From Symsagittifera roscoffensis (lineage: Eukaryota > Xenacoelomorpha > Acoela > Convolutidae), in assembly GCF_963678635.1 (NCBI RefSeq), contig NC_087063.1, positions 12,870,368 through 12,934,367 of the forward strand: a stretch of DNA of 64,000 bases, in the 5' to 3' direction. How positions within the stretch are numbered: position 1 is the first letter of the stretch; each line of letters opens with the position of its first letter. Of this stretch, positions 20,275 to 29,996 are shown piece after piece. The position numbers and the translations under genes were made by a program. The notes under the pieces were generated by a model that was not told the DNA's origin, did not search any database, and worked only from the letters and a program-made list of their open reading frames with translations.

Positions 20275-20832
20275 CGTCCCAAGACCTCCCGGGACTGTCC
20301 CACCACTTCTATGTACTGTCCCAAGACTTCCCTGGTGCTGTCCCAAGACTTCCCTGGTGCTGTCCCAAGACTTCTAGGTACTGTCCCAAGACTTTCTGGT
20401 ACTGTCCCAAGACTTTCTGGTACTTTCCCAAGACTTTCTGGTACTGTCCCAAGACTTTCTGGTAATGTCCCAAGACTTTCTGGTACTGTCCCAAGACTGC
20501 CTGTCCCAAGATTGCCTGTCCCAAGACTGCCTGTCCCAAGACTGCCTGTCCCAAGACTGCCTGTCCCAAGACCGCCTGTCCCAAGATTGCCTGTCCCAAG
20601 ACTGCCTGTCCCAAGACTGCCTGTCCCAAGACTGCCTGTCCTAAGACTGCCTGTCCCAAGACTGCCTGTCCCAAGACTGCCTGTCCCAAGACTGCCTGTC
20701 CCAAGACTGCCTGTCCCAAGACTGCCTGTCCCAAGACTGCCTGTCCCAAGACTGCCTGTCCAAAGACTGCCTGTCCCAAGACTGCCTGTCCCAAGACTGC
20801 CTGTTCCAAGACTGCTTGTCCCAAGACTGCCT
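20275..20832. repeat. CTGTCCCAAG minisatellite in leader, copy 1
   Basis: A short block with a 21-base period (actttctggtactgtcccaag) is followed by about 23 units of a 15-base repeat (ctgtcccaagactgc). Because 21 and 15 are multiples of three, several frames on both strands stay open and yield repeats such as LGQAV or VPRLP. I regard these as by-products, not genes. The array lies between the LTR block and gag on the coding strand. Confidence 0.9.
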
Positions 20833-21998
20833 TGAACCACTGTACCTTGTACCACCACTTGCGCTCTAGTAAAAACTTTCTCAAAAAACCCAACCTTACT
20901 GGCCAAAAGTTAAAATCACCAACCCCCTTGTATTTATTTCTTTGAATATTTTGATGCAAGCTGAAACCCAACTTGTTCTAAGTGTCTTGTGATCACCTGT
21001 GTGTCCAAAACCGATTAAAACTTTCTGCACCAAAAGCGTCAAAAATTTAACAAAGGGAAAAAAATATCGATAAAAGCAAAAAAAATTTGTACCCTCCTAA
21101 AATTATAAGGTGACTTGTGTCAACCCTTTATCTGAACAACAACAGAAAAAATATCTGGTACCTGATTGCCACGCGTTCTCCTCCCCCCTGCTAGCGATCT
21201 TATGGTGTATCACAAAAACTGTCTATGTCCGTTCCCCCCTCCCGATCCGACCAGGGTACCTAACTTAATTCGATGTTAAATTTGGATATCCGCTTCTTAT
21301 AACCGACGCGTGTGAGAATCTAATGTAACTAAATCGACGATGCCGATCAATTAGTTACTCTAATGTGTCCCTCCTTTTTACACTTTACAACCATCAACCT
21401 CTAACCTAACCAGCCCCCTTCTAACCTCCCCCCTCTTTAGCCCCCCTCTTAAGCCGAAAATTCCCTTAAGCGCCGGGTGCTAAACATCTCGAGACAAAAC
21501 CGTAGACCTGTTTCCAGGCCTGCTTGAGTAAAAACTTCCTCAAAACAATGGGGTTCCGCTTATCCAATTTTACACTTATTTCCTATAATGTAATGTGGAT
21601 TTTAACGATACCCGTTTGTCCAACTTGAGAACACCCCCGTCCTCTCTTGTTGCTCTGATTCCGTGCTGGTTGTTTCCTTGACTTGTCTTGCCCCTGATCA
21701 CTAGCACCACTTTCCCACTTGGCTGGTCGCCTGTTCCAGTCAAGTCTCCTAATGGTCCAATTAAGTCCCTGTGAACCACTTTCCCACTTGGCTGGTCACC
21801 TGTTCCAGTCAAGTCTCCTAATGGTCCAGCTAAGTCCCTGTGAACCACTTTCCCACTCGTCTGGTCACCTGTTCCAGTCACGTCTCCTAATGGTCCAGCT
21901 AAGTTGCAAGCTATCTGAAAATCCTTTACAACGCCCCACACTCGGGCACTTTTTCGGATTGCTGAAATGATCGAAACGATCGGTCTTATAAAAAAACA
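20833..21998 (-). repeat. Leader plus LTR-like block upstream of copy 1 (truncated)
   Basis: Matches 29,997-31,170, 40,979-42,150 and 61,413-62,540. Landmarks are cacttgcgctctagtaaaaa, ctgattgccacgcgttctcc, gctagcgatcttatgg, ggtgctaaacatctcgagac and the 69-bp triplet. It stops at about 21,998, where the other blocks continue for another 1.3-1.8 kb. The exact LTR/leader boundary and primer binding site could not be fixed by eye. Confidence 0.6.
21708..21903. repeat. Three 69-bp tandem repeats in LTR block, copy 1 side
   Basis: Three units with a strict 69-base offset (tctcctaatggtcc at 21,745, 21,814 and 21,883). An open frame on the minus strand gives a 23-residue repeat (GPLGDLTGTGDQ within it). 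The frame begins with no ATG and its downstream end is shifted by a one-base indel between blocks, so it is probably non-coding. Confidence 0.85.
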
Positions 21999-22066
21999 GT
22001 ATGATTATACTATTTATACTGTTTTTTCAGAGGAAAAAAAATATCGATAAAAGCAAAAAAAAATGT
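21999..22066. other. Patchwork junction between LTR block and copy 2
   Basis: The LTR sequence breaks off near 21,998-22,024. A piece identical to the leader (aggaaaaaaaatatcgataa, as at 41,199) follows, and then the macro-domain linker of copy 2 starts at about 22,066. A leader fragment used as filler between two distant parts suggests template switching during rearrangement. Confidence 0.65.
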
Positions 22067-22809
22067 GGTGCTGGGTCCAAATTATCTGGTGGAATCTCGA
22101 GCGGCCTGTCTGTTGCTGTCCAGCTGAAGAGGGGATGCTATGTTTTCATGTGCTTTCCCGCTGATACGTCGACTTGTTGGATGCTTTGTCCTTCGTCGCT
22201 TCCGCTCTTGACATCGCGCATCCAATCTAATATCCTCAAGTTCGTATTCTCCCTCCTCTCTATCTCGCTCTGCTCCAGATTTTTTTCTTGTTATGGTGAG
22301 GAGTAATCCTCTTTTGGAAAGTGTTCACTGTCGTTGATGATTTGCCATTCATCGTCTGCCACCAATTCGCCCACACTCAGTAACTCGTTGCCCAATTCAT
22401 CAGGCCTTATCTTGTCAATTAAGAAGTCATCCCCGTACCTGTTGTACCTCATGCCTGTCCGCTTACGATTACCGCTCCTGGTTCCTGCTGTTATCGACAA
22501 GTCTGGTTCCGTCCACTTTGGCACCTCGTCCTGCTCCGGTTCGTTCCAGTTTTTTTCCACAAAGGATTCTGCCTCTGAATCCGCTTCTATTTTTTCATTA
22601 TCATCCAAACTCAAGTCCTCGTTGCCATCATTTTTCTCTCTGGTGCCCTTTTCGTTCACCTCGCAAGCTAGTTCCACCAATAGGTACTCGAGTCCCTCCA
22701 TGTTCTGCGGTACGCACCAGTCTTCTGGGGATGGGACATGAACCCCGTACTCAAGCGGTAAAACCGTCCTTGCTGGTGCACTTCCGTTATCATGAACGGT
22801 CCTCTCCAT
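22066..22809 (-). pseudogene. Acidic linker and start of macro ORF, copy 2
   Basis: Frame 22,291-22,809 matches 13,397-13,915 and ends at the shared TAA (22,291-22,293). Below it, 22,066-22,270 codes the linker up to the DNLDPA region and stops there, so no macro fold is present. Bases 22,066-22,270 match copy 4 (55,458-55,665) nearly base for base (ctgaagaggggatgctatg) rather than copies 1 and 3 (ccgaagaggggatcttccg), a recombinant structure. Confidence 0.65.
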
Positions 22810-23249
22810 TTCTTGAGTAGTTTCTTTGTACCTTTGCTAGGTATGACATTCTGGAAGACCCACACGTACTGGCCCACTGCATATGATTTCGCTTGCAGTA
22901 TCTTTTCATCGTATTTCTTGCGCTGTTTCATTTGTGCTTGCGCAGTATTCCTCCTGCAGAGCTCGTTTAATTCCTGCTGTCTCCTGATCGCTTCTTTCAC
23001 ATAAGCTTCAGGCGACGTCTTTTTCCCTTCGTACTCCGGGTAAAAGAATTTTATGGGCATCGCTCTTTTCTTGCCCGTCAACATCATGAAGGGACTGATT
23101 CCTGTTGTTGAGTGTTGCGTACTGTTGTACGCCCCTACCACCTGCGGCAGATATTTATCCCAATCTGTCATGTACCTTGAGCAGTATACCCTCAGCATGT
23201 TCACCAACGTTCTATTCTGCCTCTCTACCAACCCGTTGGTCTGGGGATG
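22668..23249 (-). pseudogene. Integrase C-terminal part, copy 2
   Basis: 187-codon frame from NGLVERQNRTL (third catalytic acidic residue) through STTGISPFMML and QMKQRKKYDEKI to KKWRGPFMITEV and RFYRLS. The shared 28-bp deletion near 22,742 then shifts the frame. It is separated from the core by the shared TAG at 23,250-23,252. Confidence 0.75.
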
Positions 23250-24284
23250 CTAGGTCGTTGAGTGCGCTTGAGCTATGTGAGACCTCTTCATCAATTCTTT
23301 CGTCAAGTCCCCCACGAAGGCTTTGCCGTTGTCCGACTGAAATGTCATGGGACAGCCATACCGTGATATCCAATGTGTTATCAGGTGGTCACAAGTTTCC
23401 TCTGCCGAGGCTGTCTGACACGGCACCGCTTCCGCCAGCTTTGTGAAGTGATCTATTATAACCAGTATCTGGTTATATCCCGACTCTGTCATGCAGATTT
23501 TTTGATGGTCTATCTGCACCACCTCGTTAAATTCCGAGCTTTCAACGGACTTGAGTGGGAACTTAATTTTCCTTGGATCTTTTACTTGCAGACATGCCAG
23601 GCATGCATTCACCCATCTCTCGCAAGCTTTCCTTAATCCTGGCCAATCAAACCTGCGAAGTATTCTCTGTTGCACTTTGTCTATCCCCTGGTGCCCCATC
23701 TGATCGTGCGATCTGAATAACACTTCCGTCTGATACAATTGTGGTAATATGATGAGGTTGTGCTTGTGTAATATCTTCTCCTCATCTTTTCTCTTGCACG
23801 CTACCACCCCATCAGCTGTGTGATAGAGTAAATCTTTTCTTTCTTTGTAGAACTGGCTCAAGATCTTATAGCTGTCTTCCTCCAGGTCCCCTTTCTCTTT
23901 GGACCCAGTCCGGATCTGTTTGGAGAGGTTACTTGTCATCTTGTCATTCTTTTGGGCCCTTATCAGGTCCGACAGCCTATATCTCGCTTTGACATGTTCC
24001 TTCAGTGCCATTATCTGACCATTCATTTCCCCAGGGTTGTGGATGTCATCTTTCAGCTTTACGCACACTATCCTTTTCATGATCTTTCTATCGTCCTCTA
24101 GCACCAGATTTGTTCTGACATTCGAGTTGCAAGATAGTTCCCTGAACGGTTTCCTCGATACTGCAATTTTCTCAAGTTTTTCACCTCCTCGCACTTCTTG
24201 CTGATCCAAGTTGTATGTTCCTGATGAGGGACCCGTCTGTAGCTCCCTGTCGTGGTGTCTCATCTTCTCTTCCGCCAGTATCAT
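23250..24284 (-). CDS. Integrase zinc domain and catalytic core, copy 2 (ends at shared stop)
   Basis: 344-codon open frame, the longest integrase segment in the window. It has YRLSDLIRAQKNDKM, an HHCC site (SHDQMGHQGI then VNACLAC), QIDHQKICM and FQSDNGKAF. The D-35-E spacing is met if the Glu beyond the TAG is counted. Integrase would insert the cDNA copy into the genome. The TAG at 23,250-23,252 removes the catalytic Glu, so the product is inactive unless read through. Confidence 0.8.
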   Translation of the reverse strand: MILAEEKMRHHDRELQTGPSSGTYNLDQQEVRGGEKLEKIAVSRKPFRELSCNSNVRTNLVLEDDRKIMKRIVCVKLKDDIHNPGEMNGQIMALKEHVKARYRLSDLIRAQKNDKMTSNLSKQIRTGSKEKGDLEEDSYKILSQFYKERKDLLYHTADGVVACKRKDEEKILHKHNLIILPQLYQTEVLFRSHDQMGHQGIDKVQQRILRRFDWPGLRKACERWVNACLACLQVKDPRKIKFPLKSVESSEFNEVVQIDHQKICMTESGYNQILVIIDHFTKLAEAVPCQTASAEETCDHLITHWISRYGCPMTFQSDNGKAFVGDLTKELMKRSHIAQAHSTT

Positions 24285-25729
24285 GCACAGACTATCTTGG
24301 TCGTCGCTGCTGCCTTCCGAATCCTCATCTCATTCTTCACACTCCCCGGACCATTTTTCTTCTCCAGCATCTTTTTCCTCTGTGGGCCACTCCCCGGACT
24401 CTTGACCTGTTCCAAGGTGGTCAGCTTCCTCCTGAAACGCCACTTTCTTTTTCCTAACCCGAGTCCGCAGGGAAACTCAAGTATGTCATCAGGGATTTTG
24501 TCAACCAGTGACTAAACGATTTCTTTCCCATCAGGATTACTCTCTTCTAAGGAGTTTTCGCCGCCGACTGTCTCACTCCTTCGCAGTATCGTGACTTCCG
24601 GTTCATCCTTACCCTTTCCTTCGATCACGGGTTTATCATCTGCCAGTTTCTTGAGTAATCTCATCAAGTCCTCATCTATCTGTGCTTGTCCCGTTTCTAC
24701 CTGGTTGAGATCATAGCTTTTTGCCTTGAGCGTCTCCCTCACAATTTTTGATCTGAGCATTATCCCTATCGGCATCCCTTGGGTCTTCTTCAAGATTGTT
24801 TTCTCTGGAGGGTCTTTTGGTAATTCGGGGTGATCTTCTATCGGTTTGCCTGACTTGTCGACCAATCTTGTGAGTGGAAGACTATCATACGTTTCCTTAT
24901 CCATGAAGGAGAAGCCCTCTTTTATTTCTGGCCTGTTCGCCTCCCTCTGTTCTTGTCTCTCGTAGAACTCCGTCTTCTTACTCAAGCTATCGGCATTTTG
25001 ATGTTTGTCTCTTGTTCTTTGCTCAATTATCATGTTGTATCCGTCCAGTCGATCTATCCACCTCCCAATGTAGCTCTGGTCCATTGAGTACGTCTTCAGC
25101 CAGCTGAGTGCCCTGTTGTCGACTCGCAGCGTGAATGTGACGGAGTTCAGATACCGAAAGTCACAACAAAACCTCAATTGGTCGCCTTTCTTTTTGGCCA
25201 TCACTACTTCACACGCCCACGGTGATTTGGATGGTTCTATCATATCATACTCTAGTAGTGTCTCTATCTCTTTCCTACACGCATCCGATTTGTGTGGGGT
25301 CATGCACCTCGCCGCCTCCCTGTGCGGTACCGCGGCCTCCTCAAGCTCTATTTCATGTTCAACAAAATAACAACATCCAATCTCTGCCTTATGTCTCGAA
25401 AAAAATTCTTCGTTCCGCTCTAGTACGTCCTTGATGGCCTCGAGTTGTTCATCCGTTACCCTACCCCTTAAATGCTCTATTTTAGGTAAAACTGGTTTAT
25501 CCATTTCCATTTCCTCTAGTGTTGGTCTTTCTGGGAAATTTGAACAACTGGATAGTCCATTATCTGTGTCTGACTTGAGTGACTTTACAAGACCTGATGA
25601 ACTTTTTATTTTATTCAATCGTCTCAAGATACAAATCTTGTCCCTGTGATTGGGACATTCAATTACTTCATTCTCCTTTACATTTTCAGTCATTTCATAT
25701 CGATTTTTCACGGGTAAGGCGTATCCCAA
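24285..25729 (-). CDS. RT/RNase H remnant and linker, copy 2
   Basis: 405-codon frame (24,512-25,729) starting MGYALPVKNRYEMTENV, then VTDEQLEAIKDVLERNEEFF, HEIELEEAAVPHREAARCM, the RT fingers motif RFCCDFRYLNSVT, the internal deletion at about 25,135, LRVDNRALSWLKTY, ADSLSKKTEFY and an acidic linker. No F/YxDD palm motif exists. The long open frame across the deletion shows that the loss was frame-neutral. Copy 2 keeps the RT N-terminus that copy 1 has lost. 24,285-24,511 is the linker to integrase, with a stop at 24,512. Confidence 0.8.
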
Positions 25730-25741
25730 CTTCCTTCCCCT

Positions 25742-26419
25742 CTAGATTTTCATGGGTATGTCAAGAGTATTCAACAAGACACTCACGCAGAGACCGGTCT
25801 TGGTTATTGAGAAGGACCTTCCTAAAACAGCAGCATTTTGACTGTTTGGATTTGGAACTATGCATACTTGCTTACTATCACTTAATTCATTATAATTTTT
25901 CATCCGTAAGCCTACAATTGCCGCTTCGTTCGCTTTCAGCCTTACGTTACTACTCAAGAACACTGGCACTTTATTCTCACATGCCATTATCAGATTTACC
26001 GGTTTAATTACGTACTTCCTATCCGGGTTTCGAATCCTGAACATGGCATTGTTTAGATCAATCGTTACGTCGAAGTTCTTGATGAAGTCTCTGCCTAAAA
26101 TGAACTGGTCAGACTCGTCTGGGTTCTCCACCACAAGAAAGCTCATCCACAGGTTGCGTTCCCCTAGATTTAGGGCTATTATTGGTGTTCTGCCTAGTAC
26201 CCGCAGCGCCCCTTTGTTCGCAGCTGATAGCCGTATTCTTGAGTCTATTAAGTCATCTTTGTCGAAACCCATTCGTTCCCAAGTTGCGATTGGTATAACA
26301 CTCAAGACCGCACCCGTATCAAGTAACCCACGTAACTGAGTCTTTTTGCCACTTATGTCAAGCAAATGTGCTGATACGTCCGCTTCCGTCCCAAAGTGCA
26401 TTGCATCTTCTTCCAGCAT
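25742..26419 (-). CDS. Retropepsin, copy 2
   Basis: 225-codon frame with GLLDTGAVLSVIPIATWE, ALRVLGRTPIIAL and FILGRDFIKNFDVTI, then a stretch leading towards RT (VLGRSFSITKTGLC). The catalytic motif is intact. It overlaps the preceding frame by 67 bases. A one-frame shift near 25,740 separates it from the RT frame. Confidence 0.85.
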   Translation of the reverse strand: MLEEDAMHFGTEADVSAHLLDISGKKTQLRGLLDTGAVLSVIPIATWERMGFDKDDLIDSRIRLSAANKGALRVLGRTPIIALNLGERNLWMSFLVVENPDESDQFILGRDFIKNFDVTIDLNNAMFRIRNPDRKYVIKPVNLIMACENKVPVFLSSNVRLKANEAAIVGLRMKNYNELSDSKQVCIVPNPNSQNAAVLGRSFSITKTGLCVSVLLNTLDIPMKI

Positions 26420-26961
26420 CGCGCAGTGTCCAATCTCACTTTAAATTCTTCTTTGCCCACGTAGATCTGCCCCACTAGATCTTCATCACATGTTATCATG
26501 GTTTTCGTATAGATGATTATCCCATCTATATTTAGCATCACCTCATGCGGACCATAAGCTTCTGTATATCTGTTCTCAATACGGACTGATTTGCTGCCAC
26601 CTCTTGTGATTAGCGCCCTCAAGGCTTTAGACGTCGTCAAGTAATCTGCGTATACGTCAATGTGCATTATTGTCTGATCGCTTGATTCGTTCAAGTTCCT
26701 CGTTACTTCATGGCCGCCCACAGTGATTATTGACATTATCCTTGCCCCAATCTTTGTTATGCCGAATGGCTTTCCCGCCACCATTTTCAGAGTGTTGCAA
26801 TTTCCACTCTTTGTCGACCCTGCTACGGCTTCTGGCACCGGCACCGACCAACCTAACGTCTCGTTTATCTTCTGCTTTTCGATCTCCTGCTTCAATCGTT
26901 GCTCCATTTCCTTCGTCGCTAGGTCCTGTTTCACTTTGTTGATAGCCTTTGCCGCCGCCTT
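26353..26961 (-). CDS. Pre-protease region, copy 2
   Basis: 193-codon frame nearly identical to 17,097-17,678 and 37,060-37,641 (LKMVAGKPFGITKIGARIM, MHIDVYADYLTTSKALRAL). It overlaps the protease frame in the same way as in the other copies. Function unknown; probably a gag-pol spacer. Confidence 0.6.
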   Translation of the reverse strand, partial: KAAAKAINKVKQDLATKEMEQRLKQEIEKQKINETLGWSVPVPEAVAGSTKSGNCNTLKMVAGKPFGITKIGARIMSIITVGGHEVTRNLNESSDQTIMHIDVYADYLTTSKALRALITRGGSKSVRIENRYTEAYGPHEVMLNIDGIIIYTKTMITCDEDLVGQIYVGKEEFKVRLDTARCWKKMQCTLGRKRTYQHICLT

Positions 26962-28257
26962 CTAATAATTTATCTCTAGGGCATTCCTGGCCGTGGCCTC
27001 TATCGCACTGTTGACTTGCGTTACAGCTTTCACCGTCTTCGTTGGCAGTTCCGCACTCGGTGCTTCCGAATTTTTTGTTTCAAACTCAGTTTGTCTGTTT
27101 CTCTGGTTCTGCACCGCCGCTAACGCCAACTTATGCTTGGGGTGACTCTGGTCCTTCCCAAAACAAAGGACAGTCCATCCTGAAGTGCCCCTCTTGATTG
27201 CAGAAGAAACATCTCGCACCTATCTTGATGATCAAGCCACTATAGAATTCGTGTTCTTCTATCTGGCTCATGTCTTCCTCATCGGGTGCATATCCCAGAC
27301 TCTTCATGCCCTGTTTGTATGTTGTGCAATCCGCCACGTGATGATCAGCTGACCCGCAGTTTGCGCATGATCTACGTTTGTCCATGTCATCTCTAGGCTT
27401 ATACCATGACGACCTTTGTGGTTGACTCCCCCCTTGCATTTTCCTGTTATCCGAATATGAGTATTTCTTGGGTTTCATTAGCATGTACTCTCTTGACTTC
27501 TGTCTCATCTCTTCTGGAGTCGGTGCGCTGTCTTTCGACAGTGTATAGTACGTTGCTAACATTGTTCTCAAGTCGTCACTTTTCACCCCATTGATGAACT
27601 TCGAGGCGATGCTAAAATTCCTTCTGTTTGTTGACTCTTCAGGATCACTCCTTCGTCTCAGGCGCTCGAGATCATCTAGAAACCGATTAATTGATTCATC
27701 GTCCCTTTGCCTTTTTTTTTAAATCTCATCATCGCTTGGTGACCCTTCATGCCTGACCCGAATCAATTCAACAATATCTCGAAGATCTTGTCCGCTAAGT
27801 CGCGTTCCTCTTCTTTCTTTGCAACTACGCATTTCAACGCCGTGCCTTCTAAGTTGCTGAGTATCGCTGTGCAGGCTTGTCTCTCGTCGTTCAAGTTGTC
27901 CTGTTCCAAATGTAGTCCCATGACTTCTACGCATGTATCGATGCATCCGTCTGAGTCATCCCTAAATTCTTTTGGCTTCCTGAAGGTTTTCCTGGATTTG
28001 CCACCTCCTCTCTCACTCGATTCAGTGTTTCTCGTGGCGAACGCTTCCAATGTTCTATTCATCATTTCCCAGGTGCTGGCCCATGTCATGGCATCAGGTC
28101 CCGCATTATTGTAGGTCGTGGAATCACCTGGACCACTCGTCGTATTTGCGGTTCCACTTTTCATAATTGTCTTGCCCCCCCCCCCCGGTGCTGTGCGCGC
28201 TGCATCTCGAGGTAATGGTAACGGTGTTGACTGCCGTTTGTTCCGTTGTGATTCCAC
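26962..28257 (-). pseudogene. Gag capsid end and CCHC knuckles, copy 2
   Basis: Frames 27,763-28,257 (WASTWEMMNRTLEAFATR, CIDTCVEVMGLHLEQDNL, LEGTALKCVVAKKEEER), 27,131-27,586 and 26,962-27,219. Both zinc knuckles are intact (CANCGSADHHVADC and CFFCNQEGHFRMDC). The T-run near 27,712-27,720 shifts the frame between capsid and nucleocapsid. A 12-base C run sits at 28,175. Confidence 0.75.
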
Positions 28258-28270
28258 GAAATCAACTCTG

Positions 28271-29263
28271 TTACCTTGCGTTCGAACTTTTTTCCGGCCT
28301 ATCTTGTGATGTAGAGTTTCTCAAGATGGCATCTAGTTTTGCCTGTATGGCACATGAACTCTCAGCCTGGTCTCTTCTCCTTGTGTCCATTCTCGTTTCC
28401 AGACTCCCCAACTGGCTGTTCACAGCGTCATACCGTTGCTTCATCTCTTGCATGTCTTTTTTGATGTTCTTATCTCGCTCTCCATCAGTGGCCTCTACCT
28501 TGTCTGACATCTGCTGAAGCTTTTCCTCTGTCGCCCTCGCCAGATTGAAATAGTTGTCCAGGTACTCGTGTTTGTTGTATCTTAATTTTTTCTTTACCAC
28601 CTCTCTTTCCTCCTCGCTGTGCTTTAGTTTCTTGTCGATCTGATCTAGCTTCGCCATCAGATCGCCCAATTCAAGAGGAGTTGTTGTTTCATTGTCAGCT
28701 TTTGCCATATTGTTGGCTGCTGCCCCGTGCTTAACCTGGTTGTCGTCTTGGTTGGCCTCTGTCGTTATCGTGGAAACTGTTCCAAATGTTTTGCCTTTCT
28801 CGGCTTTCGGTTCTCCCGTCACTATGTCTCTTGATTTCATCCCGACCATCATTGCTATCCTTTCTGTAAATGACGTTCTTTTTACTTGAGACTCGGCCTT
28901 TACTGTTTCTGGCGTGTTGCCCGTTGTGTCCTCCACAGTGTCTATCGGCGAGAACTCCATCGACTTTTGATTTTGTTCCTCTGCATTCGGCATCGGTGTC
29001 GACTCCGTCGTCTTTTTCTCCACCTCATCAACACTTTGGTCTGTTGTTTCTAGGTCAATCTCAATGGCGGGTTCTGTTTGTTTCCCTTCCGCGCCTTCTT
29101 TTGTCTTGTTCTCTTTTGAACTTCTTGTGCTGACCATGCTCACTGAAAAGTTCTTCCTTGTTATTCTTGGGCCAACCGTTGTCACTTTTCGTTGCGACGA
29201 GTTATATTTTGTCTTTGACTCCGTAGCTCTTTTTTCAGCTATCGGTACCCTGCTCCATCTCAT
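28271..29263 (-). CDS. Gag N-terminal region, copy 2
   Basis: 330-codon frame from MRWSRVPIAEKRATESKTK, through a Thr/Glu-rich part and ERIAMMVGMKSRDIV, to a coiled coil of about 130 residues (DLMAKLDQIDKKLKHSEEER to SQLGSLETRMDTRRRD) and AIQAKLDAILRNSTSQD. Copy 3 has the same uninterrupted frame. Probably a structural gag domain that oligomerises. Confidence 0.75.
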   Translation of the reverse strand: MRWSRVPIAEKRATESKTKYNSSQRKVTTVGPRITRKNFSVSMVSTRSSKENKTKEGAEGKQTEPAIEIDLETTDQSVDEVEKKTTESTPMPNAEEQNQKSMEFSPIDTVEDTTGNTPETVKAESQVKRTSFTERIAMMVGMKSRDIVTGEPKAEKGKTFGTVSTITTEANQDDNQVKHGAAANNMAKADNETTTPLELGDLMAKLDQIDKKLKHSEEEREVVKKKLRYNKHEYLDNYFNLARATEEKLQQMSDKVEATDGERDKNIKKDMQEMKQRYDAVNSQLGSLETRMDTRRRDQAESSCAIQAKLDAILRNSTSQDRPEKSSNAR

Positions 29264-29526
29264 GATTTTTATTTACAATTATTTCTATTTACAATATTAC
29301 TATTTACAAAATCCTATTCTAGGAACAAAAATTTTTGATAATGATTATAATATTAAAAAAAAAAACGTTCCTATAAGATTTATTAAAATTTTAGTGATCA
29401 CCAATTAGTGATCCCAACAGAATCTGATCGATCGCGATTTAACGTTCGGACTAGTCCTATTGCTTTTGATTTAGTTATCTCGACCTGTCTTAAGACCCTT
29501 TGGTACCGTCACACCACTTTTTTATA

Positions 29527-29996
29527 CCGTCCCAAGACCTCCCGGGACTGTCCCACCACTTCTATGTACTGTCCCGAGACTTCCCTGGTGCTGTCCCAAG
29601 ACTTCCCTGGTGCTGTCCGAAGACTTCTAGGTACTGTCCCAAGACTTTCTGGTACTGTCCCAAAACTTTCGGGTACTTTCCCAAGACTTTCTGGTACTGT
29701 CCCAAGACTTTCTGGTACTGTCCCAAAACTTTCTGGTACTGTCCCAAGACTGCCTGTCCCAAGATTGCCTGTCCCAAGACTGCCTGTCCCAAGACTGCCT
29801 GTCCCAAGACTGCCTGTCCCAAGACCGCCTGTCCCAAGATTGCCTGTCCCAAGACTGCCTGTCCCAAGACTGCCTGTCCCAAGACTGCCTGTCCCAAGAC
29901 TGCCTGTCCCAAGACTGCCTGTCCCAAGACTGCCTGTCCCAAGACTGCCTGTCCAAAGAGTGCCTGTCCCAAGACTGCTTGTCCCAAGACTGCCTT
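29527..29996. repeat. CTGTCCCAAG minisatellite in leader, copy 2
   Basis: 21-base units followed by about 17 units of the 15-base repeat ctgtcccaagactgc, with scattered one-base variants. Shorter than in copies 1 and 3, showing array-length change between otherwise near-identical units. Confidence 0.9.

Larger units (their letters stand above)
3363..20832 (-). mobile_element. Copy 1: Gypsy-type retroelement with macro domain and ORF3/ORF4 (defective)
   Basis: Full order on the minus strand: leader minisatellite, gag, protease, RT remnant, integrase, macro-like domain, ORF3, ORF4, polypurine tract. It is one of two copies here that keep the second coding block. Defects include loss of the RT core, a roughly 350-bp deletion near 16,541, frameshifts and many stops. 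Both gag zinc knuckles have lost a cysteine. The same order in copy 4 argues that it is the ancestral structure of the family. Confidence 0.75.
22066..29996 (-). mobile_element. Copy 2: Gypsy-type element, 3' end deleted
   Basis: Contains the leader array, gag, protease, RT remnant, integrase and the start of the macro ORF, on the minus strand. The macro fold itself, ORF3, ORF4, the polypurine tract and most of the 3' LTR are missing. The gag N-terminus and protease frames are the cleanest of the array, alongside copy 3. Its first 200 bases are of copy-4 type and the rest of copy-1/3 type. Confidence 0.75.

Noticed and set aside
20155-20835. Plus-strand frame starting MIPTESDVSRFN at the edge of the array, found in all four copies
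   Set aside because: It overlaps the non-coding leader and runs straight into the repeat. The conserved start is explained by leader DNA conservation.
20833-21300. Primer binding site for a tRNA next to the 5' LTR
   Set aside because: Several TGG words on the coding strand (near 20,850 and 21,170) were considered, but none matched a tRNA 3' end that I could name with confidence, so the LTR/leader boundary is left open.
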